Positions 27,758 through 38,234 of a DNA stretch of 64,000 nucleotides are shown here, in pieces. Each line of letters begins with the position of its first letter. Within the stretch, counting starts at the first letter, position 1. Origin of the DNA: Aquamicrobium zhengzhouense (GTDB taxonomy: Bacteria; Pseudomonadota; Alphaproteobacteria; Rhizobiales; Rhizobiaceae). The DNA is taken from assembly GCF_016124105.1 (NCBI RefSeq), contig NZ_JADGMQ010000002.1:186001-250000 (forward strand), read 5' to 3'. A program made the position numbers and the translations under genes. A model generated the notes under the pieces. The model ran no database searches. It had not been told where the DNA came from and was given only the letters and a program-made list of their open reading frames with translations.

Positions 27758-29947
27758 ATGACGGTCCAACTGACTGAGGACGGTGGGGAGCGATACGTAA
27801 CCCAGGGGGGCGTAACGATTACCCGCCGCCGCCACGAAACCGCATATGCCGGCGCCATCGAGGCGTACATTGACGGGCTCGACTCGCGGCGCGGCTGCGT
27901 GTTTTCCTCCAATTACGAATATCCGGGCCGTTACACCCGCTGGGATACGGCGATCATCGATCCGCCGCTGGTCGTCAGCGCCCGCGGCCGGGCCATGAAG
28001 ATCGAAGCGCTAAACAAGCGCGGCGAAGTCATGTTGCCGATCATCCAGAGCTCGCTTTCCGGGCAGGCGGATATTTCGATTGATGACGTGAGCGAAACCC
28101 TCATCGCTCTGACGGTTGCCGAGCCAACGCGGGTGTTTGCGGAAGAAGAGCGCTCGCGCGCACCAACTGTCTTCACCGTCTTGCGGGCTTTGGTTGATCT
28201 CTTTCGGTCGCCTGAGGACAGCAACCTCGGGCTGTACGGTTCGTTCGGCTATGACCTTGCGTTTCAGTTCGACAACATCGAGATGAAACTGAAGCGGCCG
28301 GAAAGCCAACGCGATCTGGTGCTATACCTTCCCGACGAAATTCTCGTCGTCGATCACCATCAGGCCAAAGCGTGGCATGATCGCTACGACTATTCTGGCG
28401 AAGGGTTCTCGACCGAGGGCCTGGAACGGACCGCGCAGGAGTTGCCGTTCAAGCCATCGGAGGTGGTGCCGCCTCGCGCAGATCACGAGAGGGGCGAGTA
28501 TTCGCGTCTGGTCGAGCGGGCCAAGGAAAGCTTCAAGCGTGGTGACCTCTTCGAGGTCGTCCCAGGTCAGATGTTTTTCGAGCGATGCGTTTCCAAGCCG
28601 TCGCAGATCAGCCGCCGCCTGAAGAAGATCAATCCTTCGCCATACTCGTTCTTCATCAATCTCGGGGAGGGTGAGTATCTAATCGGCGCCTCGCCGGAAA
28701 TGTTCGTTCGGGTCAACGGAAGGCGGGTGGAGACGTGCCCGATCTCCGGCACGATCAAGCGCGGCGACGACGCAATTGCCGACTCAGAGCAGATACTGAA
28801 GCTTCTCAACTCCAAGAAGGATGAGTCGGAGCTCACCATGTGCTCTGACGTCGACCGGAACGATAAGAGCCGGGTTTGCGAACCGGGCTCGGTACGGGTC
28901 ATCGGGCGGCGTCAGATCGAGATGTATTCCCGCCTCATCCATACGGTCGATCACATTGAGGGCCGCTTACGCGAGGATATGGATGCCTTCGATGCGTTCC
29001 TGTCTCACGCCTGGGCCGTTACCGTCACCGGTGCGCCAAAACTCTGGGCCATGCGTTTCATTGAAAATCATGAGAAGAGCCCGCGTGCCTGGTACGGGGG
29101 AGCCATTGGAATGGTTCACTTCAACGGCGACATGAACACTGGCCTTACGTTGCGTACGATCCGCATCAAGGATGGAATTGCCGAAGTGCGCGCCGGTGCC
29201 ACCTTGCTTTATGATTCCGATCCGGCTGAGGAAGAGGCCGAAACCGAATTGAAGGCATCTGCCATGCTGACTGCAATCCGCGAAGCATCGACCGCCCATG
29301 CTTCAGTTGCCGAAATCGAGCAGACAAAAGTGGGTGAGGGCGTCTCTATCCTGCTGGTCGATCACGAAGATTCTTTCGTTCACACGCTGGCGAACTATTT
29401 CCGCCAGACCGGCGCTACTGTTTCGACAGTTCGCTCTCCAGTGGCGGAAGAGGTGTTCGATCGCGTGAATCCGGATCTCGTCGTCCTGTCGCCGGGGCCC
29501 GGAATGCCGAAGGACTTTGACACCAAGGCGACGATTTCAAAGGCTCGCAAACGCGACCTGCCGATCTTTGGGGTCTGTCTTGGCTTGCAGGCGCTGACCG
29601 AAGCGTACGGCGGCGAATTGCGTCAGCTTTCGGTGCCGGTTCATGGCAAGCCCTCGCGTATTCGTGTGAACGAGGCAGGAACCGTGTTCAATGGTCTGCC
29701 GAAGGAGATCACGGTGGGCCGTTATCACTCGATCTTTGCCGATCCCGCTCGCCTGCCCGATGACTTCATCGTGACTGCTGAGACTGATGATGGTGTCATC
29801 ATGGGCATCGAACATAAGAGCGAGCCGGTCGCGGCGGTGCAGTTCCACCCGGAGTCGATCATGACGCTCGGCCAGAACGCTGGCATGCGAATGATTGAAA
29901 ACGTCGTGGCGAAAATGCCGCGCAAGGCGCGCATGAAGGCAGTCTGA
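27758..29947 (+). CDS. trpE(G): Anthranilate synthase, fused TrpE-TrpG
   Basis: 729 residues. The N-terminal 510 form the chorismate-binding TrpE part ([41 protein letters not shown]), and from about 525 a class I glutamine amidotransferase ([19 protein letters not shown], the catalytic Cys in GVCLGLQA, His/Glu in FHPES). It makes anthranilate from chorismate and glutamine, the first step to tryptophan. The fused form is usual in Rhizobiales. The other trp genes are not near. Control by the leader and attenuator directly upstream. Confidence 0.97.
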   Translation: MTVQLTEDGGERYVTQGGVTITRRRHETAYAGAIEAYIDGLDSRRGCVFSSNYEYPGRYTRWDTAIIDPPLVVSARGRAMKIEALNKRGEVMLPIIQSSLSGQADISIDDVSETLIALTVAEPTRVFAEEERSRAPTVFTVLRALVDLFRSPEDSNLGLYGSFGYDLAFQFDNIEMKLKRPESQRDLVLYLPDEILVVDHHQAKAWHDRYDYSGEGFSTEGLERTAQELPFKPSEVVPPRADHERGEYSRLVERAKESFKRGDLFEVVPGQMFFERCVSKPSQISRRLKKINPSPYSFFINLGEGEYLIGASPEMFVRVNGRRVETCPISGTIKRGDDAIADSEQILKLLNSKKDESELTMCSDVDRNDKSRVCEPGSVRVIGRRQIEMYSRLIHTVDHIEGRLREDMDAFDAFLSHAWAVTVTGAPKLWAMRFIENHEKSPRAWYGGAIGMVHFNGDMNTGLTLRTIRIKDGIAEVRAGATLLYDSDPAEEEAETELKASAMLTAIREASTAHASVAEIEQTKVGEGVSILLVDHEDSFVHTLANYFRQTGATVSTVRSPVAEEVFDRVNPDLVVLSPGPGMPKDFDTKATISKARKRDLPIFGVCLGLQALTEAYGGELRQLSVPVHGKPSRIRVNEAGTVFNGLPKEITVGRYHSIFADPARLPDDFIVTAETDDGVIMGIEHKSEPVAAVQFHPESIMTLGQNAGMRMIENVVAKMPRKARMKAV

Positions 29948-29951
29948 GCCA

Positions 29952-30860
29952 ATGGAAGCCAAGCGACGAGTCAGGCGTCTAGCCGGATGGTCGATCATCA
30001 TCGCTTTTGCGGTGATGGGGCTGAAATTCGTCGCTTGGCGGATGACCGGTTCAGTCGCGCTCTATTCGGACGCGCTTGAATCGATCGTCAACGTTATCGC
30101 AGCAAGTGCCGCGTTCTGGGCCATTTCCGTCAGCCACAAGCCGGCGGATCAGGATCACCAGTACGGGCACCACAAGGCCGAGTATTTCTCCGCGGTCTTG
30201 GAAGGCGTCCTTATCGTCGTCGCGGCTCTGCTGATCCTGGCAGAGGTGTGGCGATCCTTCGAGGCCTACGCTCCCCTGGAGCAGGCATGGGAAGGTATCG
30301 CCGTCAACGGTCTTGCGGCCGGTATCAATGCGATCTGGGCATTCATCCTGATACGCGCCGGACATCAGCATTCCTCGCCCGCGCTGGCGGCCGATGGACG
30401 CCATATCATGACCGACGTCGTTACATCGGTCGGTGTCTTGGCAGGTTTGATAGGGGCAGTTGTGACGGGCTGGTATGCGCTGGACCCGCTGCTGGCGATG
30501 TTGGTCGCGCTGAATATTCTTTACCAGGGATGGAAGGTGATCACGTCCTCGCTCGACGGACTGATGGATCGCGCTGTAGCGGTCGAGCAGCATCTCCACA
30601 TCCGGGACGTCATCTCGGCCAACTCCAAGGGGGCTCTCGAGGTTCACGATCTCAAGACTCGCATTGCAGGGCGAGCCACGTTCATCGAGTTTCATATGGT
30701 GGTTGATGCGCAGATGACCGTCGGCGAGAGCCATGCAATTTGCGACCGGATCGAGGATGCGCTGCAGCTCGAAATCCCGTCCGTGCGCGTTGTGATCCAT
30801 GTGGAGCCGGAGGATGAAGCGAAGCTTCCCGTGGGCACGGCCGCCATTCCTTTCGCGTAA
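29952..30860 (+). CDS. Cation diffusion facilitator (CDF) metal exporter
   Basis: 302 residues: six membrane spans, then a cytoplasmic ferredoxin-like domain (VHDLKTRIAGRATFIEFHMVV). The TM5 metal motif is HIMTD (H151, D155). In TM2 the sequence is YSDALESIVN; aligned with E. coli YiiP, the two Asp positions are E43 and N47, or D40 takes part instead, so metal choice is uncertain. A His-rich stretch DHQYGHHKAE follows. It starts 4 bp after trpE(G), which it may follow on a common transcript although no functional link is known. Confidence 0.9.
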   Translation: MEAKRRVRRLAGWSIIIAFAVMGLKFVAWRMTGSVALYSDALESIVNVIAASAAFWAISVSHKPADQDHQYGHHKAEYFSAVLEGVLIVVAALLILAEVWRSFEAYAPLEQAWEGIAVNGLAAGINAIWAFILIRAGHQHSSPALAADGRHIMTDVVTSVGVLAGLIGAVVTGWYALDPLLAMLVALNILYQGWKVITSSLDGLMDRAVAVEQHLHIRDVISANSKGALEVHDLKTRIAGRATFIEFHMVVDAQMTVGESHAICDRIEDALQLEIPSVRVVIHVEPEDEAKLPVGTAAIPFA

Positions 30861-30958
30861 GTCGCAGCTTTAGATAGCCATGCAACTGGTCACGCAGCGT
30901 TACTTGCTATGACCTGCAAACCCCGTCATCTTCCCCAGCGAGGATGACGGGAGGATCC

Positions 30959-31729
30959 ATGAAATTTTCTGCGACTTTTCACGACCTGACCGGCAAGTCA
31001 GTCTTCATTTCCGGCGGCGGGTCCGGAATTGGCGAGTTTCTGACGGAGGGCTTCATCGCTCAAGGTGCGGAAGTCGCCTTTGTTCAGAGGTCCGATTCCG
31101 CGGCGTTTTGCGACCGGCTCGAACGCACCTACGGTTCTCGCCCGCTCTTCATTCCGTGTGATGTCACGGACATTGAGGCGCTTCAGGCTGCCATCCACAA
31201 GGCGGCAGAGGTGAATGGCGACATCGAGATCCTCGTCAACAATGCCGCCTGGGACAACCGGCATCCCAATGAAGGCTTCTCAGTCGAGGACTGGGACTAC
31301 ATGCAGGCGGTCAATCTGCGCCACTACTTCTTCGCCATTCAGGCGGTGATCCCGGGGATGCGTCGGCAACGCGGTGGCACCATCGTGAACTACTCTTCGA
31401 TCTCTTACATGATGGGCAACGGCGGTTATGCAGCCTATACAGCCGCGAAGGCAGGTGTCACCGGGCTGACGCGTGGCCTGGCGCGCGATCTCGGCAAAGA
31501 CAACATTCGCGTCAACGCCCTGATGCCCGGTTGGGTGCTCACAGATCGCCAGCGCGAATTGTGGGTGGATGAGGCCTCGCTCAAAGCGCATATCGACCGA
31601 CAGTGCCTCAAACTCGAGATACCCCCCGAGGCCATGGTTGAACCAACGCTGTTTCTGGCATCCGCGGCATCGACCGTGATGACCGGTCAGGCGGTCGTCG
31701 TAGATGCAGGCGTCGTGGTCACCGGATGA
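30959..31729 (+). CDS. SDR family dehydrogenase, probably an aldose (galactose) 1-dehydrogenase
   Basis: 256 residues with cofactor motif SGGGSGIG, NNAA, the catalytic Ser of YSSISYM and YTAAK. It overlaps dgoK by 4 nt, and the pair suggests a non-phosphorylating galactose (De Ley-Doudoroff) route in which an SDR oxidises D-galactose or a similar sugar to the lactone. Rhizobial galactose dehydrogenase is, from memory, an SDR of this size. Start 30959 has GGAGG 5 nt upstream. Substrate by context only; L-sugar dehydrogenases are alternatives. Confidence 0.85.
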   Translation: MKFSATFHDLTGKSVFISGGGSGIGEFLTEGFIAQGAEVAFVQRSDSAAFCDRLERTYGSRPLFIPCDVTDIEALQAAIHKAAEVNGDIEILVNNAAWDNRHPNEGFSVEDWDYMQAVNLRHYFFAIQAVIPGMRRQRGGTIVNYSSISYMMGNGGYAAYTAAKAGVTGLTRGLARDLGKDNIRVNALMPGWVLTDRQRELWVDEASLKAHIDRQCLKLEIPPEAMVEPTLFLASAASTVMTGQAVVVDAGVVVTG

Positions 31730-32631
31730 AGCCGTTCATCGCTGCAGTTGATTGGGGAACGTCATCGTTCCGGATTTGGCTTCTCGACAGCGCCGGACAT
31801 ATCCTTGCCGAGGATCGCAGTGACGAGGGGATGATGAAGGCCCGTGAGATCGGGTTCCCGACGGTGCTGGATAGACATCTGACACGGCTGTCCGCGGATC
31901 CAGAGCTGCCTGTCATGATCTGCGGTATGGCCGGCGCGAAGCAGGGCTGGCAGGAGGCGCCATATGTTGAAACGCCGGCCTCCCTTGATGATCTCGTCGG
32001 CAGATCCGTAAGAGTATCGGCGGATTATCCGATCCACATATTGCCAGGTGTCTGTCAGCGAAGCTTCGATGCTCCTGACGTCATGCGCGGTGAGGAAACG
32101 CAGCTGCTCGGCGCTTTTTCCAAAGGAGGGGCTTCAGGCATCGTCTGTTTGCCCGGCACACATACGAAATGGGTGCTGATGGAGAAGGGGATAATCCGGC
32201 GTTTCACCACCTTCATGACAGGTGAAATCTACGCCGCAATTGCCGGGCACACGATCCTAAAGCTTGCTCTGGCGGAGGGAGAGGACGCTGATCCCGAAGG
32301 AGTAGCCTTTACCAATGCTGTGTTACGGGCGGTGGAAAAACCCGCACTCGCGACCTCGCGCATCTTCGCGATCCGCTCCGCCCCGCTCTTGAATATTGCG
32401 GGCACAGAAGACGCTGCCGCGAAACTGTCTGGCGAACTGATCGGACTGGAAATCGCCGGTGCATTGGCGCAGTTCGGTGAACTTTCCAAGGTGGAATTGA
32501 TCGGAAGCGGAAAGCTCGCAACCCTTTATCGCGCAGCACTGGAAGCCGCGGGGTTAAGCGTTCACCTGACCGATGCCGACCAAGCCGTCCGAGCCGGCCT
32601 CCTGACCGCAGCCAGGCGGCATAATAGCTAA
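31726..32631 (+). CDS. dgoK: 2-dehydro-3-deoxygalactonokinase
   Basis: 301 residues of the DgoK family, with VDWGTSSFRIWLLD at the N-terminus (phosphate-binding loop of the actin-like fold), MICGMAGAKQGW, LPGTHTKWV and ELIGSGKLATLY. It phosphorylates 2-dehydro-3-deoxygalactonate in galactose/galactonate breakdown. The start codon overlaps the end of the SDR gene (ATGA), which indicates coupling. The partner aldolase (dgoA) is not in the window. Confidence 0.92.
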   Translation: MKPFIAAVDWGTSSFRIWLLDSAGHILAEDRSDEGMMKAREIGFPTVLDRHLTRLSADPELPVMICGMAGAKQGWQEAPYVETPASLDDLVGRSVRVSADYPIHILPGVCQRSFDAPDVMRGEETQLLGAFSKGGASGIVCLPGTHTKWVLMEKGIIRRFTTFMTGEIYAAIAGHTILKLALAEGEDADPEGVAFTNAVLRAVEKPALATSRIFAIRSAPLLNIAGTEDAAAKLSGELIGLEIAGALAQFGELSKVELIGSGKLATLYRAALEAAGLSVHLTDADQAVRAGLLTAARRHNS

Positions 32632-32832
32632 GGTGGCCTATGACCAACAAGTGCCATCCGCTTTCTGAGGTTAACGTGATTAAGATTACGGAAGTGCTTG
32701 TTCGAGACACGCTGCTCGTTTAGCTAAGCGCATATGCACCACGCCGAAACGTGACTGTCGCGCATGAAGGCAGCCACACGAAGATGATAGGCGGTTCGCA
32801 GGTTAGCCACCCGGCTTGGGCTTAGTTAAGAA

Positions 32833-33195
32833 ATGGACGCACTCGAGCAATTTCTGCGATACAGCCTGATCGGCGTAGCGAACACCATAATTCATGCATT
32901 CGTGATGGCTTTCGCGATCAAACGCATGAAGTCTGCGATTGCCATTGCGAACTCATTTGCATTCGTGACAGCAGTTACATTCAGTTATTTCGCGAACGCA
33001 ACTTGGACATTTTCTGTATCTCCGTCTTGGCCAACCTATCTTCTATTTGTAATTTTCATGGGAGCTCTGGCGTACGGCATGGGGAAAGCCGGAGATAAGC
33101 ATGGAATGCACCCGGTCGTTATTTTTGTTGCCTTTACATCATTAAGCTTGGCCGTTGGCTTCATCTACTCAAAACTTGTCGTATTCGGGGTCTGA
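32833..33195 (+). CDS. gtrA: GtrA-like small membrane flippase
   Basis: 120 residues with four membrane spans in the GtrA arrangement (FLRYSLIGVANTIIH, FVTAVTFSYFANATWTF). GtrA proteins are thought to flip bactoprenol-linked glucose across the inner membrane for GtrB-dependent glycosylation of surface polysaccharide. Its stop is 3 bp before gtrB. Base composition is clearly more A/T-rich than the flanking genes, a sign of transfer. Confidence 0.87.
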   Translation: MDALEQFLRYSLIGVANTIIHAFVMAFAIKRMKSAIAIANSFAFVTAVTFSYFANATWTFSVSPSWPTYLLFVIFMGALAYGMGKAGDKHGMHPVVIFVAFTSLSLAVGFIYSKLVVFGV

Positions 33196-33198
33196 AGC

Positions 33199-34146
33199 AT
33201 GATCAGCTTGGTAGTGCCGGTGTTCAATGAGGAAGAGGCGATACCGGCTTTTTATGACGCCGTGCGTCAAGTTGTGATGCCGGACGATCTCTCTGTTGAG
33301 ATAGTCTTTATTAATGACGGGAGCACTGACGGAACAGAGCAAGTCCTGGATGGTCTCGCTGCAAACGATCCGAGCGTCAAGATCCTGAATTTTACAAGGA
33401 ATTTCGGCAAGGAAGCTGCCCTCTTTGCTGGCCTGGAGAATGCTAGCGGTGCCGCTGTGATCCCTATAGACGTGGATCTGCAGGATCCGATCGAGATCGT
33501 TCCTCAGCTTGTAGCCAAATGGCTGGAAGGCTACGACGTGGTTCTTGCCAAGCGCGTGGATCGCAGTTCGGATACGCTTTTGAAGCGTGGTACCGCTGAG
33601 TTGTTCTACCGGGTGCACAACGCGATCAGCAAACCTGCGATAGAGCCAAACGTCGGCGACTTCCGGTTGCTTTCGCGTGATACGGTGAATGCGACCCTGC
33701 AACTGACAGAGCGAAATCTCTTTATGAAGGGGGTGCTCTCTTGGGTCGGCGGAAAAACAGCGGTTGTTGAGTACCACAGAGCCCCGCGAGTCGCTGGAAA
33801 GACGAAATTCAATGGATGGAAGTTGTGGAACCTCGCCATTGAGGGAATGACCTCATTCTCGACTGTTCCTCTAAGAGTATGGACCTATGTGGGGTTGGCA
33901 GTCGCAAGCTTTTCTCTGGTATTCGCGATCTGGACTGTGTTTCAGACGGTGATATTTGGCAATCCAGTTGGGGGATACACCTCAATCTTCGTCTCAATTC
34001 TCTTCCTTGGTGGGGTGCAATTGATCGGGATTGGTGTTCTTGGTGAATATATCGGCAGAATTTACGCGGAGACGCAAGGAAGGCCGAGATATGTGCTGAA
34101 GAGTGTTTCCAAAAGCGACGCAGGTCATCCGGATATAGTCGATTAG
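33199..34146 (+). CDS. gtrB: GtrB-like bactoprenol glucosyltransferase
   Basis: 315 residues: a GT2-type N-terminal domain ([26 protein letters not shown], the DVDLQDP metal site, FRLLSRD) and two C-terminal membrane spans. GtrB moves glucose from UDP-glucose to undecaprenyl phosphate. It is followed by the specific transferase gene gtrII, so the three genes form a full modification cassette. Confidence 0.93.
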   Translation: MISLVVPVFNEEEAIPAFYDAVRQVVMPDDLSVEIVFINDGSTDGTEQVLDGLAANDPSVKILNFTRNFGKEAALFAGLENASGAAVIPIDVDLQDPIEIVPQLVAKWLEGYDVVLAKRVDRSSDTLLKRGTAELFYRVHNAISKPAIEPNVGDFRLLSRDTVNATLQLTERNLFMKGVLSWVGGKTAVVEYHRAPRVAGKTKFNGWKLWNLAIEGMTSFSTVPLRVWTYVGLAVASFSLVFAIWTVFQTVIFGNPVGGYTSIFVSILFLGGVQLIGIGVLGEYIGRIYAETQGRPRYVLKSVSKSDAGHPDIVD

Positions 34147-34239
34147 CGTGATCCAGCAAGCGCGGTGGTATGAGGCTCTTGCCGATCATCCGACGAAAGA
34201 ACCGCTCCCACGGTAGGACACGGGCTTCAGGGAAAAAGA

Positions 34240-35682
34240 ATGCTTAAAATAAGCGAAGATTTGAGGTCAGGTCGCTTTCTGGCGCTCCTCGCAATTTCGT
34301 TGATTGGCTACAGCAGTATGATCGTATTGCAGGCCTTCAATGCGGACGATATCATCCAAGGCCAGCCAATATCGGGCGATACGAACACGTTCCTCGCGCA
34401 AGGGCGTTGGGGCTACTACTTCGTCTACCATGTCTTGCAAGATGCGAACCCTCTCGGACCGTTCTCTCTGATCCTCGGCGTGATTTTGCTGGCGATTAGT
34501 GCAGCGATCGGCGCGTCCACACTTCAATTCCGTAGCCGTGCGGCCTCTGATCTTTTTGTGGTTCTATCGACCATCTCGTTATACTACGCCTCAGTACTTT
34601 CCTATGACAGCACCCGTATCGCCTATCCGCTATCGACGCTGATGGCGATTGCTGGTGTCAGTCTCGTGTGGCGCGGCAAATATCTGGTTGCGATTGCGTT
34701 ATTCGCTGTCTCTCCAGCGATATACCCGGCAAGCACGCAGGTCACACTTACCTTTGCTTCTGCGGTCGTGCTGATGTCGGCCTTGCGCGGGATCGATCTA
34801 AAGCGGACCTTATGGAAGACAGCAACTTTCGTTATCTGCCTCGCTTGCGGGCTAGGCCTTTACATTGCCCTCACCAAATTGAGTCCTTGGGTGTCCGGAA
34901 TCCCGCTTTCGGGACGCTCCGCGATTGATCCGATTGGCGCACTTTCAGAATACCGGCGGATCGTAAAGCTATTCTTGGGGCATTCGATCCCCACAGGACA
35001 TCAAATGCCCTACTTTAGTCCCGCGATGAAAGCCTTCATCTGGGCGTTGATGGCATTGTTTGCAATTACGCTGATATTAAACAGTAACAAGTTCAAAGCA
35101 CCGCTTATAGCCGCATCGGCACTAGGTCTCATCCTAAGTCCGTTTGCGCTGGCATTCGCGACTCCGCTGGATGAGTTCTCGCCACGCGCCTTGGTCGCAT
35201 TCTCCGTCGTTCATGCACTATTTGCTGCGGTTTGTGTCGAGTTCCTGCCCTTGAAAGGGTTCAAGACTTTAGCAAACGTGTCCGCTGTCGCAGCTTGGGG
35301 GTTCATAATCTTCAGTGCAATCCAGATAAACGGTAGCGCGTTTGATGAGTATCTGTCGTCAAGAAATGATGTTCTTGCGACGAACCGGATAATCACGAGA
35401 ATAGACGAAGTCGTAGCTAATTCCGATATTCCGATGGGGGGCCCGATCCCGATTGCCGTTCGGCATGAAGCGCCAACGAATATGTCGCCACGGGGCGCTT
35501 GGGGAAACGCTCGTACCACAGCTTGGTCTAAGGAGTGGGTCTTTCGGCAAATAGACCCACGCTTTGCTCCCGTCCCGCCAGATGTTGCAGAGACGCTTCT
35601 ACGAGCCGCCCCTGAAACATATTGGCCTCAGCCAAACTCGGTATATGTCCAGGATGGCGTCGTCGTCGTAATAATCAATTGA
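34240..35682 (+). CDS. GtrII-type polytopic glucosyltransferase
   Basis: 480 residues with about ten membrane spans and a short soluble C-terminal part. The first periplasmic loop has FNADDIIQG and QGRWGYYFVYHVL, matching the DD and GRW features of the glucosyl transferase GtrII family. It should place glucose from bactoprenol onto O-antigen or a similar glycan. The ribosome site AGGGAAAAAG is good. Third gene of the cassette; the acceptor is unknown. Confidence 0.82.
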   Translation: MLKISEDLRSGRFLALLAISLIGYSSMIVLQAFNADDIIQGQPISGDTNTFLAQGRWGYYFVYHVLQDANPLGPFSLILGVILLAISAAIGASTLQFRSRAASDLFVVLSTISLYYASVLSYDSTRIAYPLSTLMAIAGVSLVWRGKYLVAIALFAVSPAIYPASTQVTLTFASAVVLMSALRGIDLKRTLWKTATFVICLACGLGLYIALTKLSPWVSGIPLSGRSAIDPIGALSEYRRIVKLFLGHSIPTGHQMPYFSPAMKAFIWALMALFAITLILNSNKFKAPLIAASALGLILSPFALAFATPLDEFSPRALVAFSVVHALFAAVCVEFLPLKGFKTLANVSAVAAWGFIIFSAIQINGSAFDEYLSSRNDVLATNRIITRIDEVVANSDIPMGGPIPIAVRHEAPTNMSPRGAWGNARTTAWSKEWVFRQIDPRFAPVPPDVAETLLRAAPETYWPQPNSVYVQDGVVVVIIN

Positions 35683-35730
35683 GGAACGCAGCGTCCTCTG
35701 CCCAACGTCGAGAAGGTTGAGCAGGGGGTC

Positions 35731-36276
35731 TCATGCTTGGGGGCAGGAGGAGAGGGGGGCGAAGTTAGACGCTAGTTCGTAGACGATCTGGTCGAGCGGC
35801 AAGGTGGCGTCCATGGTGATGGACGCTTCGTCCGCTGCCGGGGGCTCCAGGGTGGCGAACTGGCTGTCTACAAGGCTCGCCGGCATGAAATGACCTGGAC
35901 GGCTGCTGACCCGGCGCCACGACTCTTCGCGGCTCAGCACAAGATGAACGAATACGAGATCTGGCGCGAAGCTGCGCAATCGATCACGGTAGATGCGTTT
36001 TAAAGACGAGCACGTCGCGACTACCAGCTCTCCAGCACGCACCTCATCTGCGATGGCACCGCCGATCGTGTTCAGCCAGCCTGCGCGATCCTCATCGTCC
36101 AGCGGTATGCCCGAGGCCATTTTCGCGACGTTCGCTTCCGGATGAAGACGGTCGCCCTCAATAAAGCGCGCGCTTAACTTCCGGGCGAGGAGAGTTCCAA
36201 CCGCAGTTTTTCCGCACCCGGTGACGCCCATGACGATAAGCGGCGGAACCACGGCGGTAAATTTCACAAGCGCCAT
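35731..36276 (-). CDS. gntK: Gluconokinase
   Basis: 181 residues. P-loop MGVTGCGKT near the N-terminus, EGDRLHPEANVAKMASGIPLDDEDRAGWL, which is the gluconokinase signature, then CSSLKRIYRDRLR and RPGHFMPASLVDSQFATLEPP. It phosphorylates gluconate to 6-phosphogluconate. It is the last gene of a minus-strand series behind an ABC transporter, and a LacI regulator lies upstream, which suggests that the transporter takes up a sugar acid or a precursor of gluconate. Confidence 0.93.
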   Translation of the reverse strand: MALVKFTAVVPPLIVMGVTGCGKTAVGTLLARKLSARFIEGDRLHPEANVAKMASGIPLDDEDRAGWLNTIGGAIADEVRAGELVVATCSSLKRIYRDRLRSFAPDLVFVHLVLSREESWRRVSSRPGHFMPASLVDSQFATLEPPAADEASITMDATLPLDQIVYELASNFAPLSSCPQA

Positions 36277-36282
36277 AATTTG

Positions 36283-36600
36283 CTAAACAACCTCGAAGAC
36301 GTGGTGATGCACGCGACCTTCGAACATTGTCAGCAATTGCGCCGTCACGCCACGACTTTCAAAGCGAACCGGCGCCTCGAGCGCTGCGGCGAGCGCGGCT
36401 TCATCGTCAAAGGCCATCGACAGGACCATCGGGTATGACGGAGCGCCTTCGTCGCGTTCCCTGGCAAACAGAACGCGGACTTCGCGGACGCCGGGAAACT
36501 GTTTCCACAGCGGAACCAGATTGGCTTCTACGAAGGAGCGGAATTCCTGTTCGCGGCCAGTAAGGATCTGGCCGTCGAACAAAGCCTGTCGAATGATCAT
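36283..36600 (-). CDS. Small dimeric alpha/beta-barrel-like protein
   Basis: 105 residues, with the beta-alpha-beta-beta-alpha-beta order expected for EthD/antibiotic-monooxygenase-like ferredoxin folds (MIIRQALFDGQI, FPGVREVRVLFA, YPMVLSMAFDDEAALAAALEAP, EGRVHHHVFEV). It ends 6 bp before the gntK start and follows the ABC ATPase gene, so it is in the same operon. Function unknown; such proteins are often small enzymes or chaperones of sugar or aromatic pathways. Confidence 0.75.
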   Translation of the reverse strand: MIIRQALFDGQILTGREQEFRSFVEANLVPLWKQFPGVREVRVLFARERDEGAPSYPMVLSMAFDDEAALAAALEAPVRFESRGVTAQLLTMFEGRVHHHVFEVV

Positions 36601-36611
36601 CGGTGAGCGCC

Positions 36612-37376
36612 TTAGGTGTGGCTGATCTGACCCAGGAAGGTGCGTGTCCGCTCCTGCTTCGGATTGGAGAAGAATTCCTCCGGCTCGCCGACTTCGACGA
36701 TCTCGCCCTTATCCATGAAGATGACCCGGTCAGCTACCTTGCGGGCAAAACCCATCTCGTGGGTGACCACCATCATTGTCATGCCTTCATTGGCAAGGTC
36801 GATCATGGTGTCGAGAACTTCCTTGACCATTTCCGGATCAAGCGCCGAGGTGGGTTCATCGAACAGCATGATCTTGGGATTCATGCAAAGAGCACGAGCA
36901 ATAGCGACGCGCTGCTGCTGTCCGCCGGAAAGCTGGGCCGGGTATTTGTCTGCCTGCTCGGGGATGCGAACGCGCGCCAGATATTTGCGGGCTGTCTCCT
37001 CGGCTTCAGCCTTGGAGACGCCGCGCACCTTGATCGGGGCGAGGGTGCAATTCTCCAGCACCGTCATGTGCGGAAAAAGATTGAACTGCTGGAAGACCAT
37101 GCCGACGTCGCGGCGGACCTTCTCAACATTTTTCGGTCCGGCAGTCAGTTCGATACCATCGACGAAAATCGTGCCTTTTTGCACGGTCTCGAGCTGGTTC
37201 ACGCAGCGGATAAGCGTCGATTTGCCGGAACCCGAAGGGCCGCAGACCACGATCTTTTCCCCGCTGGCGACGTCAAGATTGACGTTTGTCAGGGCATGGT
37301 ATTCGCCATACCACTTTTCCACGCCCTTCATGCGGACAGCGGGCATGTCTGCGCTGGTGGTGTTTGTCGCGGACAT
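36612..37376 (-). CDS. Polar amino acid-type ABC transporter ATPase
   Basis: 254 residues with Walker [11 protein letters not shown]-loop [15 protein letters not shown], signature LSGGQQQR, Walker [15 protein letters not shown] and H-loop VVTHEMGFA. It belongs to the GlnQ/HisP/AapP group. ATG 37376 has AAGGAGAG upstream. It works with two permeases and a binding protein encoded upstream on the same strand. Group membership does not fix the substrate. Confidence 0.95.
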   Translation of the reverse strand: MSATNTTSADMPAVRMKGVEKWYGEYHALTNVNLDVASGEKIVVCGPSGSGKSTLIRCVNQLETVQKGTIFVDGIELTAGPKNVEKVRRDVGMVFQQFNLFPHMTVLENCTLAPIKVRGVSKAEAEETARKYLARVRIPEQADKYPAQLSGGQQQRVAIARALCMNPKIMLFDEPTSALDPEMVKEVLDTMIDLANEGMTMMVVTHEMGFARKVADRVIFMDKGEIVEVGEPEEFFSNPKQERTRTFLGQISHT

Positions 37377-37398
37377 ACCCGCTCTCCTTATGTCTGAT

Positions 37399-38199
37399 TT
37401 ACTCGGACTTCTGCAGGAACTCTGGCAGCGGCGTCTGAACCCACTTCTCGTGGAGTTCGTTCAGCTTGCCGTTTTCCTTGTTCTTCGCCAGGAACGCGTT
37501 GATGTATTCCATCAGCTCGGTCTGGCCCGGACGGGTGGCGATGCCCTGGCTCTGCTGGCGCAGGGAGAGCTTGACGTCAAAACGGCCCGGCGCAACCGTG
37601 TCGAGCTGTGATACGACGACGTTCGACGCACCCATCAAAGGTACCTGGCCCGACAGGAGCGCCTGAACAGCGGACGCATCGTCATCGAAGCGCTGAATGT
37701 TGGTGCCCTCCGGAGCAACTGCGGTCAGCGAGGTGTCCTGTGTCGATGCGCGCGCGACTGCGACGCTCTTTCCAGCAAGATCTGCCGGATCCTTGATCTC
37801 GGTGTTGACGTCGCCATAAACGAAGATTTCTATGCCGGCATAGCCCTGCGAGAAATCGACCTGCTCGGCGCGCTCAGGCGTGATGCCCAGCGAGGCAACG
37901 AGGATGTCGACCTGGCCCGAGAGGAGGTAAGGGATGCGGTTCGGGCCGGTCACAGGAACCAGATTGACCTGGACGCCCATATCTTCGGCCAGAAGCTTGG
38001 CAACATCGGCGTCATAGCCGTCCGGCTTGCCCTGATCGTTGATGATACCGAACGGGGCGAAGTCGACGAGCATGCCGATGTTCACGGTACCGCGCGACTT
38101 GATTTCTTCAACAGACTGCGCCGAGGCAGTGGAGGCAACTGCTCCCAGGCTGAGCGCTGCGCCCAGCGCAATGCCAGCAATCTTCCCAAAAATATTCAT
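37399..38199 (-). CDS. ABC transporter substrate-binding protein (SBP family 3)
   Basis: 266 residues with a signal peptide ending near ASA-QSV. Family-3 features are [31 protein letters not shown] in pieces, [38 protein letters not shown] and [16 protein letters not shown]. Start 38199 has GGAAGGAAA upstream. These proteins bind amino acids, opines or related acids in the periplasm. Gluconokinase in the same operon leaves the ligand open. Confidence 0.93.
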   Translation of the reverse strand: MNIFGKIAGIALGAALSLGAVASTASAQSVEEIKSRGTVNIGMLVDFAPFGIINDQGKPDGYDADVAKLLAEDMGVQVNLVPVTGPNRIPYLLSGQVDILVASLGITPERAEQVDFSQGYAGIEIFVYGDVNTEIKDPADLAGKSVAVARASTQDTSLTAVAPEGTNIQRFDDDASAVQALLSGQVPLMGASNVVVSQLDTVAPGRFDVKLSLRQQSQGIATRPGQTELMEYINAFLAKNKENGKLNELHEKWVQTPLPEFLQKSE

Positions 38200-38234
38200 T
38201 TCGGTTTCCTTCCCTTTAAAAACGTAGGCTCCCA

